NCBI RefSeq assembly: GCF_029223185.1 | Contig: NZ_JARHUG010000010.1 | Coordinates: 62,001-126,000, forward strand | DNA from: Aliiglaciecola sp. CAU 1673 | Lineage (GTDB): Bacteria > Pseudomonadota > Gammaproteobacteria > Enterobacterales > Alteromonadaceae | Direction of reading: 5' to 3' | Length of the DNA: 64,000 bases | In this document: in pieces, positions 17,292-25,409 of the stretch | Layout of the letters: every line of letters begins with the position of its first letter | Numbering within the stretch: position 1 is the stretch's first letter | Position numbers and translations under genes: made by a program | Notes under the pieces: model-generated | Seen by the model: the letters and a program-made list of their open reading frames with translations, nothing else | Database searches by the model: none | Told to the model about the DNA's origin: nothing

Positions 17292-18692
17292 ATGCCCTAT
17301 TCTGAAGACGCGAGCAGCGCCGCTAAATCGGCACTTAGCAGCACACAAATTCAGTTGCCAACAAACTCCCCGTTATTGGCAGATAATTTTATCTTCGGGG
17401 CGGCCACGGCTTCTTTTCAAATCGAAGGGGCGGCAGATAAGCGTTTTCCCTGCATTTGGGATACCTTTTGCGCTACCCCCGGTAAAATCCGTGATGGCTC
17501 AGATGGAAAAGTGGCTTGTGATCACTATCACCGCTTCGAACAGGATCTGGATATCCTCACCGAGATGGGCGTCGACGCATACCGCTTCTCTATCTCCTGG
17601 CCCAGAGTGATGAATCCCAAAGGACAGCTTGTACAAGAAGGGGTGGACTTTTATCTTGGCCTGTTGGCTGGGTTGAAAAGGCGCAATATCAAAGCCTTTG
17701 TCACCCTTTATCACTGGGATCTACCTCAGTATCTAGAAGATCAAGGTGGTTGGTTAAATCGTGAAACGGCTTATGCCTTTGCTCACTATGTTGACGCAAT
17801 CACCCGGGCGCTGGGACCCGATGTACATTCTTATGCCACCCTGAATGAACCTTTTTGCAGTGCCTACCTGGGCTATGAAATCGGCATTCATGCACCGGGT
17901 AAAACCGGCAAGAACCAGGGCAAAAAAGCGGCCCACCACCTCCTTCTTGCCCATGGCATGGCCATGCAAATACTGCGCAAAAACTGTCCCAACAGCCTTA
18001 ACGGCATCGTACTTAACTTCAGTCCCTGTCATAGCGCGACGGATAGTGAGTCTGATAAAAAAGCGGCAAGACTGGCGGATGACCATTTTAATCAGTGGTA
18101 TATCCAACCGTTAATGGAAGGGTGCTATCCGAAGTTGATCGATAGTTTGCCCAGCAATGAGCGTCCGGATATCGAGCCGGAAGATATGGCCATTATTGCT
18201 GAACCACTGGACTTTCTTGGTATCAACTATTACACCCGGGAGACCTATCGGGCATCACCGGGGGAAGAATTTGTCCGAGTGGAAGAAAAGCCATTACCAT
18301 TGACGCAAATGGGCTGGGAAATTTATCCTCAGGGCCTCACCGAACTCTTACTTTCCATGCATCAACGCTACAGTTTGCCGCCACTTTATATCACCGAAAA
18401 TGGTGCCGCCATGGATGACAAGCTTGTCGATGGCAGGGTGAATGATGCGGATCGCCTCGCTTATTACCAATCTCATTTATTGGCTGTGCACGATGCCTGT
18501 TTGCAGGGTGTGAATGTCCAAGGCTATTTTGCCTGGAGTCTGCTGGATAATTTTGAGTGGGCCGAAGGCTATCTGAAGCGCTTTGGTTTGGTTTATGTCA
18601 ATTACCTCACTCAAGAACGTATTGTTAAGGACAGTGGGCTAGCCTATGGCAAGATGTTAAAGAGTCGTCAGCAGGCGCGAACAACATGTTAA
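17292..18692 (+). CDS. GH1 beta-glucosidase
   Basis: A 466-residue cytoplasmic glycosidase without signal peptide, hydrolysing cellobiose, laminaribiose or similar beta-glucosides after uptake. GH1 hallmarks: FIFGAATASFQIEGA near the N-terminus, the acid/base Glu in ATLNEPFCSA and the nucleophile Glu in YITENGAAMDD, with WSLLDNFEWAEGY near the C-terminus for the aglycone site. The first 30 residues are Ser/Ala-rich and extend beyond the usual GH1 start. It overlaps the downstream GPH transporter by seven bases, indicating an operon. Confidence 0.95.
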   Translation: MPYSEDASSAAKSALSSTQIQLPTNSPLLADNFIFGAATASFQIEGAADKRFPCIWDTFCATPGKIRDGSDGKVACDHYHRFEQDLDILTEMGVDAYRFSISWPRVMNPKGQLVQEGVDFYLGLLAGLKRRNIKAFVTLYHWDLPQYLEDQGGWLNRETAYAFAHYVDAITRALGPDVHSYATLNEPFCSAYLGYEIGIHAPGKTGKNQGKKAAHHLLLAHGMAMQILRKNCPNSLNGIVLNFSPCHSATDSESDKKAARLADDHFNQWYIQPLMEGCYPKLIDSLPSNERPDIEPEDMAIIAEPLDFLGINYYTRETYRASPGEEFVRVEEKPLPLTQMGWEIYPQGLTELLLSMHQRYSLPPLYITENGAAMDDKLVDGRVNDADRLAYYQSHLLAVHDACLQGVNVQGYFAWSLLDNFEWAEGYLKRFGLVYVNYLTQERIVKDSGLAYGKMLKSRQQARTTC

Positions 18693-20068
18693 GCATTAAA
18701 GAAAAAGTGGCCTATGGCCTGGGCGATACTGCCAGCAATCTGGTCTTTCAGACGGTCATGCTGTTTTTGTCTTATTTCTACACTGACATTTTCGGCCTCT
18801 CCCCTGCCCTGGTCGGCATTCTGTTTCTGTCCGTCCGCGTTTTTGATGCCGTTACCGACCCCATGATGGGCGCGTTGACAGACCGTACCCAAAGCCGCCA
18901 TGGCAAATTCAGACCCTATATTCTGTGGCTGGCAGTGCCCTTCGCAGTGTGCACTGTATTGGCCTTCACCACACCGGATCTGCCGCCTACAGGCAAGGCC
19001 ATATATGCCTTTGCCACCTATGGTTTGCTGATGCTGGCCTACACCGCCATCAACATTCCCTATTCCGCCCTCGGTGGTGTGTTAACGGCCGATCCCACAG
19101 AGCGGGTATCAGTACAATCCTATCGTTTTGTGTTTGGCATGCTTGGCGGGTTAATTGTTACAGCCGGTACCCTACCACTGGTGAATTGGCTGGGGGGCGG
19201 TGATCAGGCCAAGGGATACCAATTAACTATCGTGCTGATGAGTGCTCTTGGCGTCGTTTTATTTTTACTGTGTTTCGCAGGGACCAAAGAGCGGGTTTTT
19301 CCACCGGCTTCGCAACAATCCAGTATCAAAGAGGACCTGGGCCATCTTTGGCATAACGATCAATGGCGTGTGCTCTGTGCTGCAGCCTTCTTTTTACTGG
19401 TGGGAATGGTGCTTAAAACCACTCTCGCCATTTACTATGTGAAATATTATCTTGGCCGCGAAGATTTGATCACTGCCTTTGTGACCTTGGGAATGATCGG
19501 CAATATTGTCGGCTGTGCATTGGCGCAGGGTGTTGCCAAGCGTGTCTGTAAAGTCAAAGCCTACATTGGCCTGCAATTAATCTCCGCGTCGTTATGTATA
19601 TTGGCCTTTTTTATCGCGCCACAGCAGTTAGAGTTAGCCTTTGTTTTGTACGCGCTGTGGTGCGTATTTATGCAGATGGCCACACCGCTTCTGTGGGCAA
19701 AAATGGCCGATGTGGTGGATTATGGACATGACAAAACCGGTATCCGTATTACCGGAATGCTCTACTCTTCCATTGTATTTTTTATCAAGCTTGGCCTGGC
19801 GTTGGGTGGTGCCATGGGCGGTTGGCTGCTGGCCTACTACGGCTATGAGGCAGGACAGGCACAATCGGCAACAAGTCTTGATGGGATTCGCTTATCTTTC
19901 ACCCTGTTCCCGGCCATGTTCTTTATTCTGGTGGCCATTATCATGGGCCGTTACCGGTTAAATAATCAGCGTTTGGCAGAAATTCAGCAGCGACTTTCCC
20001 TCAAGTCACTTAACACACCAGCCAACTGTGATAGCCTTTCGGCGGCCAATATTTTGCAGAAGGGTTAA
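18686..20068 (+). CDS. GPH-family glycoside:cation symporter
   Basis: A 460-residue membrane protein with about 12 helices of the glycoside-pentoside-hexuronide family (MelB/LacS-like). Evidence is the N-terminal KEKVAYGLGDTASNLVFQ, FDAVTDPMMGALTDRTQSRHGKFRPY with the conserved charged loop, and AYTAINIPYSALGGVLT. It should import beta-glucosides with Na+ or H+ for the GH1 enzyme encoded immediately upstream. The start codon lies within the end of the GH1 gene, and the LacI gene starts one base after its stop. Confidence 0.93.
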   Translation: MLSIKEKVAYGLGDTASNLVFQTVMLFLSYFYTDIFGLSPALVGILFLSVRVFDAVTDPMMGALTDRTQSRHGKFRPYILWLAVPFAVCTVLAFTTPDLPPTGKAIYAFATYGLLMLAYTAINIPYSALGGVLTADPTERVSVQSYRFVFGMLGGLIVTAGTLPLVNWLGGGDQAKGYQLTIVLMSALGVVLFLLCFAGTKERVFPPASQQSSIKEDLGHLWHNDQWRVLCAAAFFLLVGMVLKTTLAIYYVKYYLGREDLITAFVTLGMIGNIVGCALAQGVAKRVCKVKAYIGLQLISASLCILAFFIAPQQLELAFVLYALWCVFMQMATPLLWAKMADVVDYGHDKTGIRITGMLYSSIVFFIKLGLALGGAMGGWLLAYYGYEAGQAQSATSLDGIRLSFTLFPAMFFILVAIIMGRYRLNNQRLAEIQQRLSLKSLNTPANCDSLSAANILQKG

Positions 20069-20069
20069 A

Positions 20070-21071
20070 ATGGCGACGATTTATGAAGTTTCAGCACTAG
20101 CCGGCGTATCTCTGGCCACGGTTTCCAGGGTAATGAATGGCAATGCCAATGTGCGTGAAAGCACCAAGCAAAAAGTGCTGGAAGCCATGGCAACTCTTGA
20201 TTACCGGCCGAGCTCAGTGGCCCAATCCCTGGCTTCAAACTGTACCAACAGTGTTGGCTTGTTGGTGTCTGAGTTACATGGTCCCTTTTACGGCACTATG
20301 ATGGCTTCCATTGAATCAGAGCTTCGTAGGGCAGGAAAACACTGCATTATCACCGCCGGACACAGTGAAGAAAAAAGTGAAAAGGCAGGCATCGAGTTTT
20401 TGCTGAGCAGAAACTGTGATGCGCTGATTTTGCATGTGGAAAAACTCAGCGATGAGTATTTATTGGCCCTCAAAGAAAAGGACATCTCTTTTGTCCTGAT
20501 TAACCGACAAATTGATGCCATAGCAGAGCAGTGTGTCACCTTGGATAACCACTTGGGTGGTTATCAAATGGGTCAAGCCATTTTGGAAGCGGGTCATCAG
20601 AAGATTGCTTATCTTGCTGGTCCCAGCTGGAAAGATGACGCAAAGGAGCGTTTTGCAGGTTTTAAGCAAGCCCTCGAGGAAAAAGGCGTTGAATTGGATC
20701 CAGCGCTGATATTTGAAGGTAATTTTCAGGAAGCCAGCGGCTACAAAGGTGCGCGGGAGCTGCTGTTAAGTGGCCATGAATTTACTGCGCTGTGCTGCGC
20801 CAACGATGAAATGGCCGCCGGTGCCATGAATGCAATTCGCGACAATGGCCTGGATATCCCCAACGATGTGTCAGTAGTGGGTTTCGACAACGTGTCTTTT
20901 ACCCAATATTTATTCCCGCGCCTGACCACCATTGATTATCCGGTTGGCGATATGGGACAGATGGCGGCAAGGCTGATCCTGAAAAATACCTACAAAACCA
21001 CTACCAGCACCATACAAACCCTGTTTAAGCCCCATTTAGTAAAGCGTCAATCACTGCAACCACAGGAATAG
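20070..21071 (+). CDS. LacI-family regulator of the beta-glucoside locus
   Basis: A 333-residue repressor with an N-terminal LacI helix-turn-helix ([20 protein letters not shown]), hinge helix ([12 protein letters not shown]) and a periplasmic-binding-protein-like sugar-sensing domain. Start set at the ATG at 20070, where the HTH begins, one base after the transporter stop, so it is the third gene of the GH1 operon. It probably binds the AGCGCT-centred operator at 17256, derepressing both divergent operons when a beta-glucoside or its product is present. The inducer is not known. Confidence 0.93.
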   Translation: MATIYEVSALAGVSLATVSRVMNGNANVRESTKQKVLEAMATLDYRPSSVAQSLASNCTNSVGLLVSELHGPFYGTMMASIESELRRAGKHCIITAGHSEEKSEKAGIEFLLSRNCDALILHVEKLSDEYLLALKEKDISFVLINRQIDAIAEQCVTLDNHLGGYQMGQAILEAGHQKIAYLAGPSWKDDAKERFAGFKQALEEKGVELDPALIFEGNFQEASGYKGARELLLSGHEFTALCCANDEMAAGAMNAIRDNGLDIPNDVSVVGFDNVSFTQYLFPRLTTIDYPVGDMGQMAARLILKNTYKTTTSTIQTLFKPHLVKRQSLQPQE

Positions 21072-21136
21072 GCTCTTCAGACCAGCATACACTTTATGCT
21101 AAATTGCCGATTTGCCTGACAAAATGGATAGCCTCC

Positions 21137-21436
21137 ATGTGGTACATGATCTACTCACAAGACGTCGACAATAGCCTGCCTCTGCGTAAGCAGGCCCGCC
21201 CGGCCCATATCGAACGATTACAGCAGCTAAAAGAGCAAGGACGGCTTTTCGCCGCCGGCCCCTTGCCCGCTATTGATGCCGAGGATCCTGGCGAAGCAGG
21301 TTTTACCGGCTCTTTGGTAATTGCCGAATTTGCCAGCCTGGAAGAGGCGCAGGCTTGGGCCAATGCCGATCCCTATGTCGCCGCCGGGGTTTATGCCAAT
21401 AGCACGGTAAAACCCTTTAAGAAGGTGCTGCCCTAG
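21137..21436 (+). CDS. yciI: YciI family protein
   Basis: A 99-residue cytoplasmic protein closely following E. coli/Haemophilus Yci[23 protein letters not shown], the [10 protein letters not shown] turn and [21 protein letters not shown] end. The His and Asp of the family's putative active site are kept. Its function is unresolved; a role as small dimeric hydrolase or isomerase has been proposed for the fold. Start placed at the ATG opening MWYMIYSQD. Its stop overlaps the arfB GTG start by one base, suggesting co-translation. Confidence 0.92.
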   Translation: MWYMIYSQDVDNSLPLRKQARPAHIERLQQLKEQGRLFAAGPLPAIDAEDPGEAGFTGSLVIAEFASLEEAQAWANADPYVAAGVYANSTVKPFKKVLP

Positions 21437-21849
21437 TGCTGGAGATCTCCCGCACTGTAGAGCTGGCCGATGAAGAGATTGAATTATCGGCCATTCGCGC
21501 CCAAGGCAGTGGTGGTCAAAACGTCAACAAAGTGTCCAGCGCCATCCACCTGCGCTTCGATATCCGCGCTTCCAGCCTGCCGGACTTTTATAAAGAGCGC
21601 TTGTTGTCGCTTTCCGACAGCCGTATTACCAACGACGGCATTGTCGTTATAAAAGCGCAAAGCTATCGCACCCAGGAACAAAACAAGGCAGACGCCCTGC
21701 TACGTCTGACAGAACTGATCCAGTCGGTGGCCAAAGTGCAGAAAGTCAGACGCGCCACCAAACCCACCAAGGCATCTCAAAAACGCAGGATGGACAGTAA
21801 AAAGAAGGCGGGCCAGAAAAAACAACTGCGCGGAAAAGTGGATGTCTAA
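21436..21849 (+). CDS. arfB: Alternative ribosome-rescue peptidyl-tRNA hydrolase ArfB
   Basis: A 137-residue RF-like protein that frees stalled ribosomes lacking a stop codon. It has the catalytic GGQ motif (residues 26-28, in GSGGQNVNKVSSAIHLRF) and a long basic C-terminal tail (KPTKASQKRRMDSKKKAGQ) that probes the empty mRNA channel. There is no codon-recognition domain, which separates it from RF1/RF2. Length matches E. coli YaeJ/ArfB. GTG start overlaps yciI. Confidence 0.95.
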   Translation: MLEISRTVELADEEIELSAIRAQGSGGQNVNKVSSAIHLRFDIRASSLPDFYKERLLSLSDSRITNDGIVVIKAQSYRTQEQNKADALLRLTELIQSVAKVQKVRRATKPTKASQKRRMDSKKKAGQKKQLRGKVDV

Positions 21850-21864
21850 ACCTGGCCGAAGGTT

Positions 21865-21893
21865 AAGGCTAGTTTGGCTTAACTAGCCTTTTT
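21865..21893 (+). terminator. Intrinsic terminator after arfB
   Basis: AAGGCTAGTT and AACTAGCCTT make a perfect 10-bp stem with a six-base loop, followed by TTT. It overlaps the stop codon of the converging gene at 21879, so it may act for both strands. Confidence 0.85.
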
Positions 21894-22436
21894 CTTATAT
21901 TCCAGAATGAAAGCCGGCTGCCAGCTTTTACCCATATCATCAGTTTTGTCTATCCAGGTGGTACGCGAATCCGGTGACACCTGCATGGTCAGACGAAAGC
22001 CACGCCAGGTATCTTCGCCGACCGGAAACAGGGTTCCTGCCTTTAAATTGGTAAACACCAATTTGTCCTCTTGCCACTGCCCCTCGTACAGATCCATGAT
22101 CCCCCAGACATCATCAATTGCAGCCTTGCGGTAGACCTGACGGTATTGATCATAGGTAATCAGCGTATGCATATTGAAACCTTGCTCGACGATCTGCAGT
22201 GGAATTTCTTCAAGCATTAACCCCCTTTGTTTAAACACCAGTTGCACTGACACCGGCTCTGACTGTTGCCAGGTTTTACCATCATCGAAACTGGCTTTTA
22301 CCTGCAATTGCCAATCGCCCGATAGTGAACTGAGTTTATTCATCGCTTCGGCAGGCGCCTTCGACGGATGTTCCGCTTCTGCCGCGACGCCACAAGTCAG
22401 GCAGATGAATAACAAAATAGGAGAAAGGTTACGCAC
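21879..22436 (-). CDS. Exported hypothetical protein, DUF1579-like
   Basis: About 185 residues if the GTG at 22436 is the start; this gives a signal peptide (NLSPILLFICLTCGVAAEA). A start at 22544 is possible but adds an unusual N-terminus. The mature part has beta-barrel-like repeats of the kind seen in DUF1579/lipocalin-like proteins: LSGDWQLQVKASFDDGKTW, YDQYRQVYRKAAID, WRGFRLTMQVSPDSRTTWIDKTDDMGKSW. No catalytic motif is recognisable. It lies alone between arfB and the acyltransferase gene. Real gene likely, function unknown. Confidence 0.7.
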   Translation of the reverse strand: MRNLSPILLFICLTCGVAAEAEHPSKAPAEAMNKLSSLSGDWQLQVKASFDDGKTWQQSEPVSVQLVFKQRGLMLEEIPLQIVEQGFNMHTLITYDQYRQVYRKAAIDDVWGIMDLYEGQWQEDKLVFTNLKAGTLFPVGEDTWRGFRLTMQVSPDSRTTWIDKTDDMGKSWQPAFILEYKKKAS

Positions 22437-22494
22437 GCTGAAAATCTCTTTGATATTTTTTAGCAGGATAATAAGGCCTGTCAGGTAGCAGAAG

Positions 22495-23223
22495 CTATTT
22501 GTGGTGAACAAGGGTGTTGTTGGGATAAACGGTGCTTGGCACACATTCTTTCAAGCGCCGGTTCATATCAGCAACCACCTTATCTTTAAAACTTTCACCT
22601 GCAAGGTTATGCAGATAGGCTTTGTACTGCGCAATTTCCACGATTTCCAGATTGGCCTTTAAGGTTTTAAACAAACGCGGCAAGCGCTCTCCTGGCGCTT
22701 GGACATGATGCAAACCGCCACTGTAGACGAACAACATTTTGCCATGCTTGAGGCGCTGCAGAATCTCAGCCACACCACCTCTTACCGTCATTGGCTTGCC
22801 GTGCTTATCGAGGCCATCACGGCGCATCATCCGCCCTTCAGGCAAAATAGCGGTGATCACATCATGACTCACATGACTTAAAAAATGCTGCCAGGATTCA
22901 TCGGGTTTGCGGGTAATGGGAATGCATCCTGGCAACAGGGTTTTCAGCACTTTGCCTGCCATGGGTCTTTTCAACGTCACATCGGCACCGGGCACCACCA
23001 CTTTGTGAGCAATATCCCAGACAAAATTCCAAGGGGCAAAGCGGATAAATAAGGGTTCGAACAGACTGGTATGATTAAGAAACACCAAGAGACGCACATC
23101 TTTGAGCGCTTCTTCTTTCTCTTCGCTCATCCAGTTAGGACGCCCCCGGTAAAACAGGTGAGACACCAACTTAACCTTGGCCATCATCAAAAAGCTCAGC
23201 AGTTTGTTTATCTTCGAACTCAT
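22495..23223 (-). CDS. PlsC-like 1-acyl-glycerol-phosphate acyltransferase family protein
   Basis: A 242-residue protein of the glycerolipid acyltransferase fold. Motif I reads FLNHTSLFEP, an HX4E in place of the usual HX4D; motif III appears as ILPEGRMMRRDG, close to the FPEG(T/S)R consensus; PITRKPDESW suits motif II. There is only weak N-terminal hydrophobicity, so membrane association is probably peripheral. It may acylate a lysophospholipid or lipid-A-like acceptor, but the altered acidic residue makes the reaction uncertain. Start placed at the ATG at 23223, nine bases after a GGA; the frame continues upstream to 23352. Confidence 0.72.
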   Translation of the reverse strand: MSSKINKLLSFLMMAKVKLVSHLFYRGRPNWMSEEKEEALKDVRLLVFLNHTSLFEPLFIRFAPWNFVWDIAHKVVVPGADVTLKRPMAGKVLKTLLPGCIPITRKPDESWQHFLSHVSHDVITAILPEGRMMRRDGLDKHGKPMTVRGGVAEILQRLKHGKMLFVYSGGLHHVQAPGERLPRLFKTLKANLEIVEIAQYKAYLHNLAGESFKDKVVADMNRRLKECVPSTVYPNNTLVHHK

Positions 23224-23341
23224 CTCAATTTTCCAGCCAACGCTCACTCTTCTCTGACAAGGGATCTCCGCATTTTCTTCCCGGCTTAAAGGATTTTTTG
23301 ACCTTGCCGATACATTAGGGGAGAGAAAAGAGGTACTCAGT

Positions 23342-23782
23342 ATGACTTCCATAACATCACATTATCTTCGTAACATCGCTTTCGGTTTGGCCACCCTTGC
23401 CCTTGCCGCCACACAAATGGGCTGTATGCAGAGTAGTCGTGCCTCGGCATCGGATCTTCAAATAAAGAACAATCAAGATGTTAGCGAAAATACCCTAGCC
23501 ATGGTTAACCGCAGTTTCAAGAAAGATTTTATCATGGGTGAATGGCGCTACAGGGGGGCCCAGGCTGTCAACGGCGGTATCAACGCTTACTTCCAGGTTC
23601 CTTCCAAACTGGATATGTCACAGGAATATCAGGAGAACTACCTGCGCCAGGCCATCTGTCCTTCGGCACAGGAAAAGCTGCTGTGGCAGGAAATGCAGGG
23701 ATTGTCTCTGTCCGTGCATATCTACACCTTCAATAAGCGCTTTAGTGTTCACGCTGAATGCCCTAATCCTTTGTTAAGTTAA
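23342..23782 (+). CDS. Hypothetical exported protein, possible lipoprotein
   Basis: A 146-residue protein with a hydrophobic N-terminus (residues 10-27) ending in QMGC, which could be an atypical lipobox with Cys28. The mature part has two further cysteines (Cys106 and Cys140 approximately) in RQAICPSAQEKLLWQ and HAECPNPL, suggesting a disulfide. No family is recognised. It precedes the glycine-zipper protein gene by 82 bases, with a small AT-rich gap between. An RBS-like GAGAGAAAAGAGG lies upstream. Confidence 0.6.
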   Translation: MTSITSHYLRNIAFGLATLALAATQMGCMQSSRASASDLQIKNNQDVSENTLAMVNRSFKKDFIMGEWRYRGAQAVNGGINAYFQVPSKLDMSQEYQENYLRQAICPSAQEKLLWQEMQGLSLSVHIYTFNKRFSVHAECPNPLLS

Positions 23783-23864
23783 GTTCAGGAATAATTCATT
23801 AACGCTCGCCTAATCTGATCTCATTAGCCGCCAGAAGTCACGGCAGGAAGTTCAGGAGCGTCGA

Positions 23865-24374
23865 ATGAAAGCCATCATTGTTGCCACCGCGTTATTCAGT
23901 GCCGCCAGCTTAGCTGACGGCAATGCCTACTATGACTATGCCAAAGTTGAATCTGTTGAGGCGGTCTATGAGACCGTGCAGATACAGGGTTCACCCAACA
24001 CAGTGTGCTACAGCAAACCCTATACTCAAGTCACCTATGAGCAGCATCAATCGGCAACCCCGACCATTCTTGGTGCCATTATTGGTGGCGCAATAGGTAA
24101 CGCCGTGGGTCATAACAAAACCAACAAGAAAGTGGGTATGGTAGCCGGTGCAGCATTAGGTGGGGCCATTGGTCATGATATTGGAAAAACCTCCAGCGGC
24201 TATGGTACGCGAGAAGTGTGTGAATCCCGTCCACAAACGGTGTCCTATCAACAGGTACTCAAGGGATATCATGTTGGATATCGTTTTAAAGGCGAACGTT
24301 TCTACACCTTTTTAAAACGCCATCCTGGCGACAAGATAAAAGTCAGGGTCAATGTGTCACCGGTGATTTATTGA
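23865..24374 (+). CDS. Glycine-zipper 2TM outer-membrane protein (SlyB/17-kDa antigen-like)
   Basis: A 169-residue exported protein: signal peptide about residues 1-17, then a central glycine-zipper double helix (ILGAIIGGAIGNAVGHNKT and GMVAGAALGGAIGHDIG, about 65-110) as in the Rickettsia 17-kDa antigen and SlyB families, followed by a beta-rich C-terminal domain. Paired cysteines (VCYSKPY and VCESRPQ) flank the zipper. Such proteins sit in the outer membrane and stabilise the envelope. It lacks a lipobox cysteine after the signal. Upstream of the PepSY/two-component genes, which fits a PhoPQ-like envelope-stress connection, though that is inference. Confidence 0.82.
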   Translation: MKAIIVATALFSAASLADGNAYYDYAKVESVEAVYETVQIQGSPNTVCYSKPYTQVTYEQHQSATPTILGAIIGGAIGNAVGHNKTNKKVGMVAGAALGGAIGHDIGKTSSGYGTREVCESRPQTVSYQQVLKGYHVGYRFKGERFYTFLKRHPGDKIKVRVNVSPVIY

Positions 24375-24426
24375 GAAGGCCCTTTTGGATAGACTTGTCT
24401 CTGTCATTCAGACTGGGGAGACATAC

Positions 24427-24678
24427 ATGAGGCAAAATGCCGTCAAAGGGTTACTGGTGTTGTGGCTGTTCGCCCTGCCCCTTCACGCCCAGGAGCGCGA
24501 TCAGGTAGACATGGGCGAGGCTGCCCAACGCGCTGCGCAGCAAGTAGATGGCCGGGTGTTGAAAGTGGACGACGCCAGGGATAAATATCGGGTAAAGGTA
24601 CTGCAAAAAACCGGCCGCGTGGTGACGGTGGATGTAGATAAAAAATCCGGCAAAGTAAGCAAGCCCAAGCAGGGATAA
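24427..24678 (+). CDS. PepSY-domain periplasmic protein
   Basis: An 83-residue exported protein with signal peptide (cut near LHAQE) and a single PepSY-like domain: AAQRAAQQVDGRVLKVDDARDKYRVKVLQKTGRVVTVDVDKKSG. Small PepSY proteins are commonly encoded next to PhoP/PhoQ-type systems and may modulate a sensor or protease in the periplasm. It lies 51 bases upstream of the response regulator gene on the same strand. Start at the ATG at 24427 with GGGGAG upstream. Confidence 0.85.
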   Translation: MRQNAVKGLLVLWLFALPLHAQERDQVDMGEAAQRAAQQVDGRVLKVDDARDKYRVKVLQKTGRVVTVDVDKKSGKVSKPKQG

Positions 24679-24729
24679 CGCATTTCTCTGCACAGTTTGT
24701 CGGTCATATAAAATAAAAGGAGTCTCGGT

Positions 24730-25404
24730 GTGCGCATATTGATTGTTGAAGACGACAGCCGTTTATTGACCCAATTAGATGCATTAATGCAGCAAAACGG
24801 TTACAGCGTGGATCTCGCCGACGACGGCCAAAAGGCCCTGTTTTTGTTTAAGGAATACCCCTACGATTTGGCCATTATTGATATTGGTTTACCGGTGATG
24901 GACGGTCTGGCCCTGATAAAAGAAGTCAGGCGCAATAAGATTGTCAGCCCAATTTTGATTTTGACTGCCCGCGATCGCTGGCAGGAAAAGGTTGAAGGCC
25001 TGGAGGCCGGTGCCGATGACTACCTGACCAAACCTTTTCATAACGAAGAACTGCTGGCCCGGGTCAAAGCCCTGATCCGCCGAGCTGCTGGTCAACCCAA
25101 CCCCACCATTGAATTGGGCCCCATTTGCCTCGACACCCTGACCGAAGAGGTGCGTATTGCCGGAGCGCCTGTGGATCTGACGGCGTACGAATACAAGGTG
25201 CTGGAATACATGCTGATGAATCCCAGCAAGATCATCTCCAAGACCGAGCTCACTGAACATATTTATGATCAGGATTTCGATTTGGACAGCAATGTGATTG
25301 AGGTCTTCATCGGGCGCTTGCGCAAGAAGCTCGATCCTGACGGAAGCATAAAGCCCATAGAAACCTTGCGTGGCCGCGGCTATCGCATCAACCGGCAGCT
25401 CTGA
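24730..25404 (+). CDS. OmpR-family response regulator, PhoP-like
   Basis: A 224-residue two-component regulator. Receiver domain with the acidic pocket (EDD at 7-9), phospho-acceptor Asp51 (LAIIDIGLPVMDG) and Lys in DYLTKPF; C-terminal winged helix with VIEVFIGRLRKKLDP and ETLRGRGYRI. GTG start preceded by AAGGAG. It probably responds to divalent cations or envelope stress like PhoP, judged by the neighbouring PhoQ-like kinase and PepSY protein; the actual regulon is unknown. The kinase gene begins five bases after its stop. Confidence 0.93.
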   Translation: MRILIVEDDSRLLTQLDALMQQNGYSVDLADDGQKALFLFKEYPYDLAIIDIGLPVMDGLALIKEVRRNKIVSPILILTARDRWQEKVEGLEAGADDYLTKPFHNEELLARVKALIRRAAGQPNPTIELGPICLDTLTEEVRIAGAPVDLTAYEYKVLEYMLMNPSKIISKTELTEHIYDQDFDLDSNVIEVFIGRLRKKLDPDGSIKPIETLRGRGYRINRQL

Positions 25405-25409
25405 TACGC

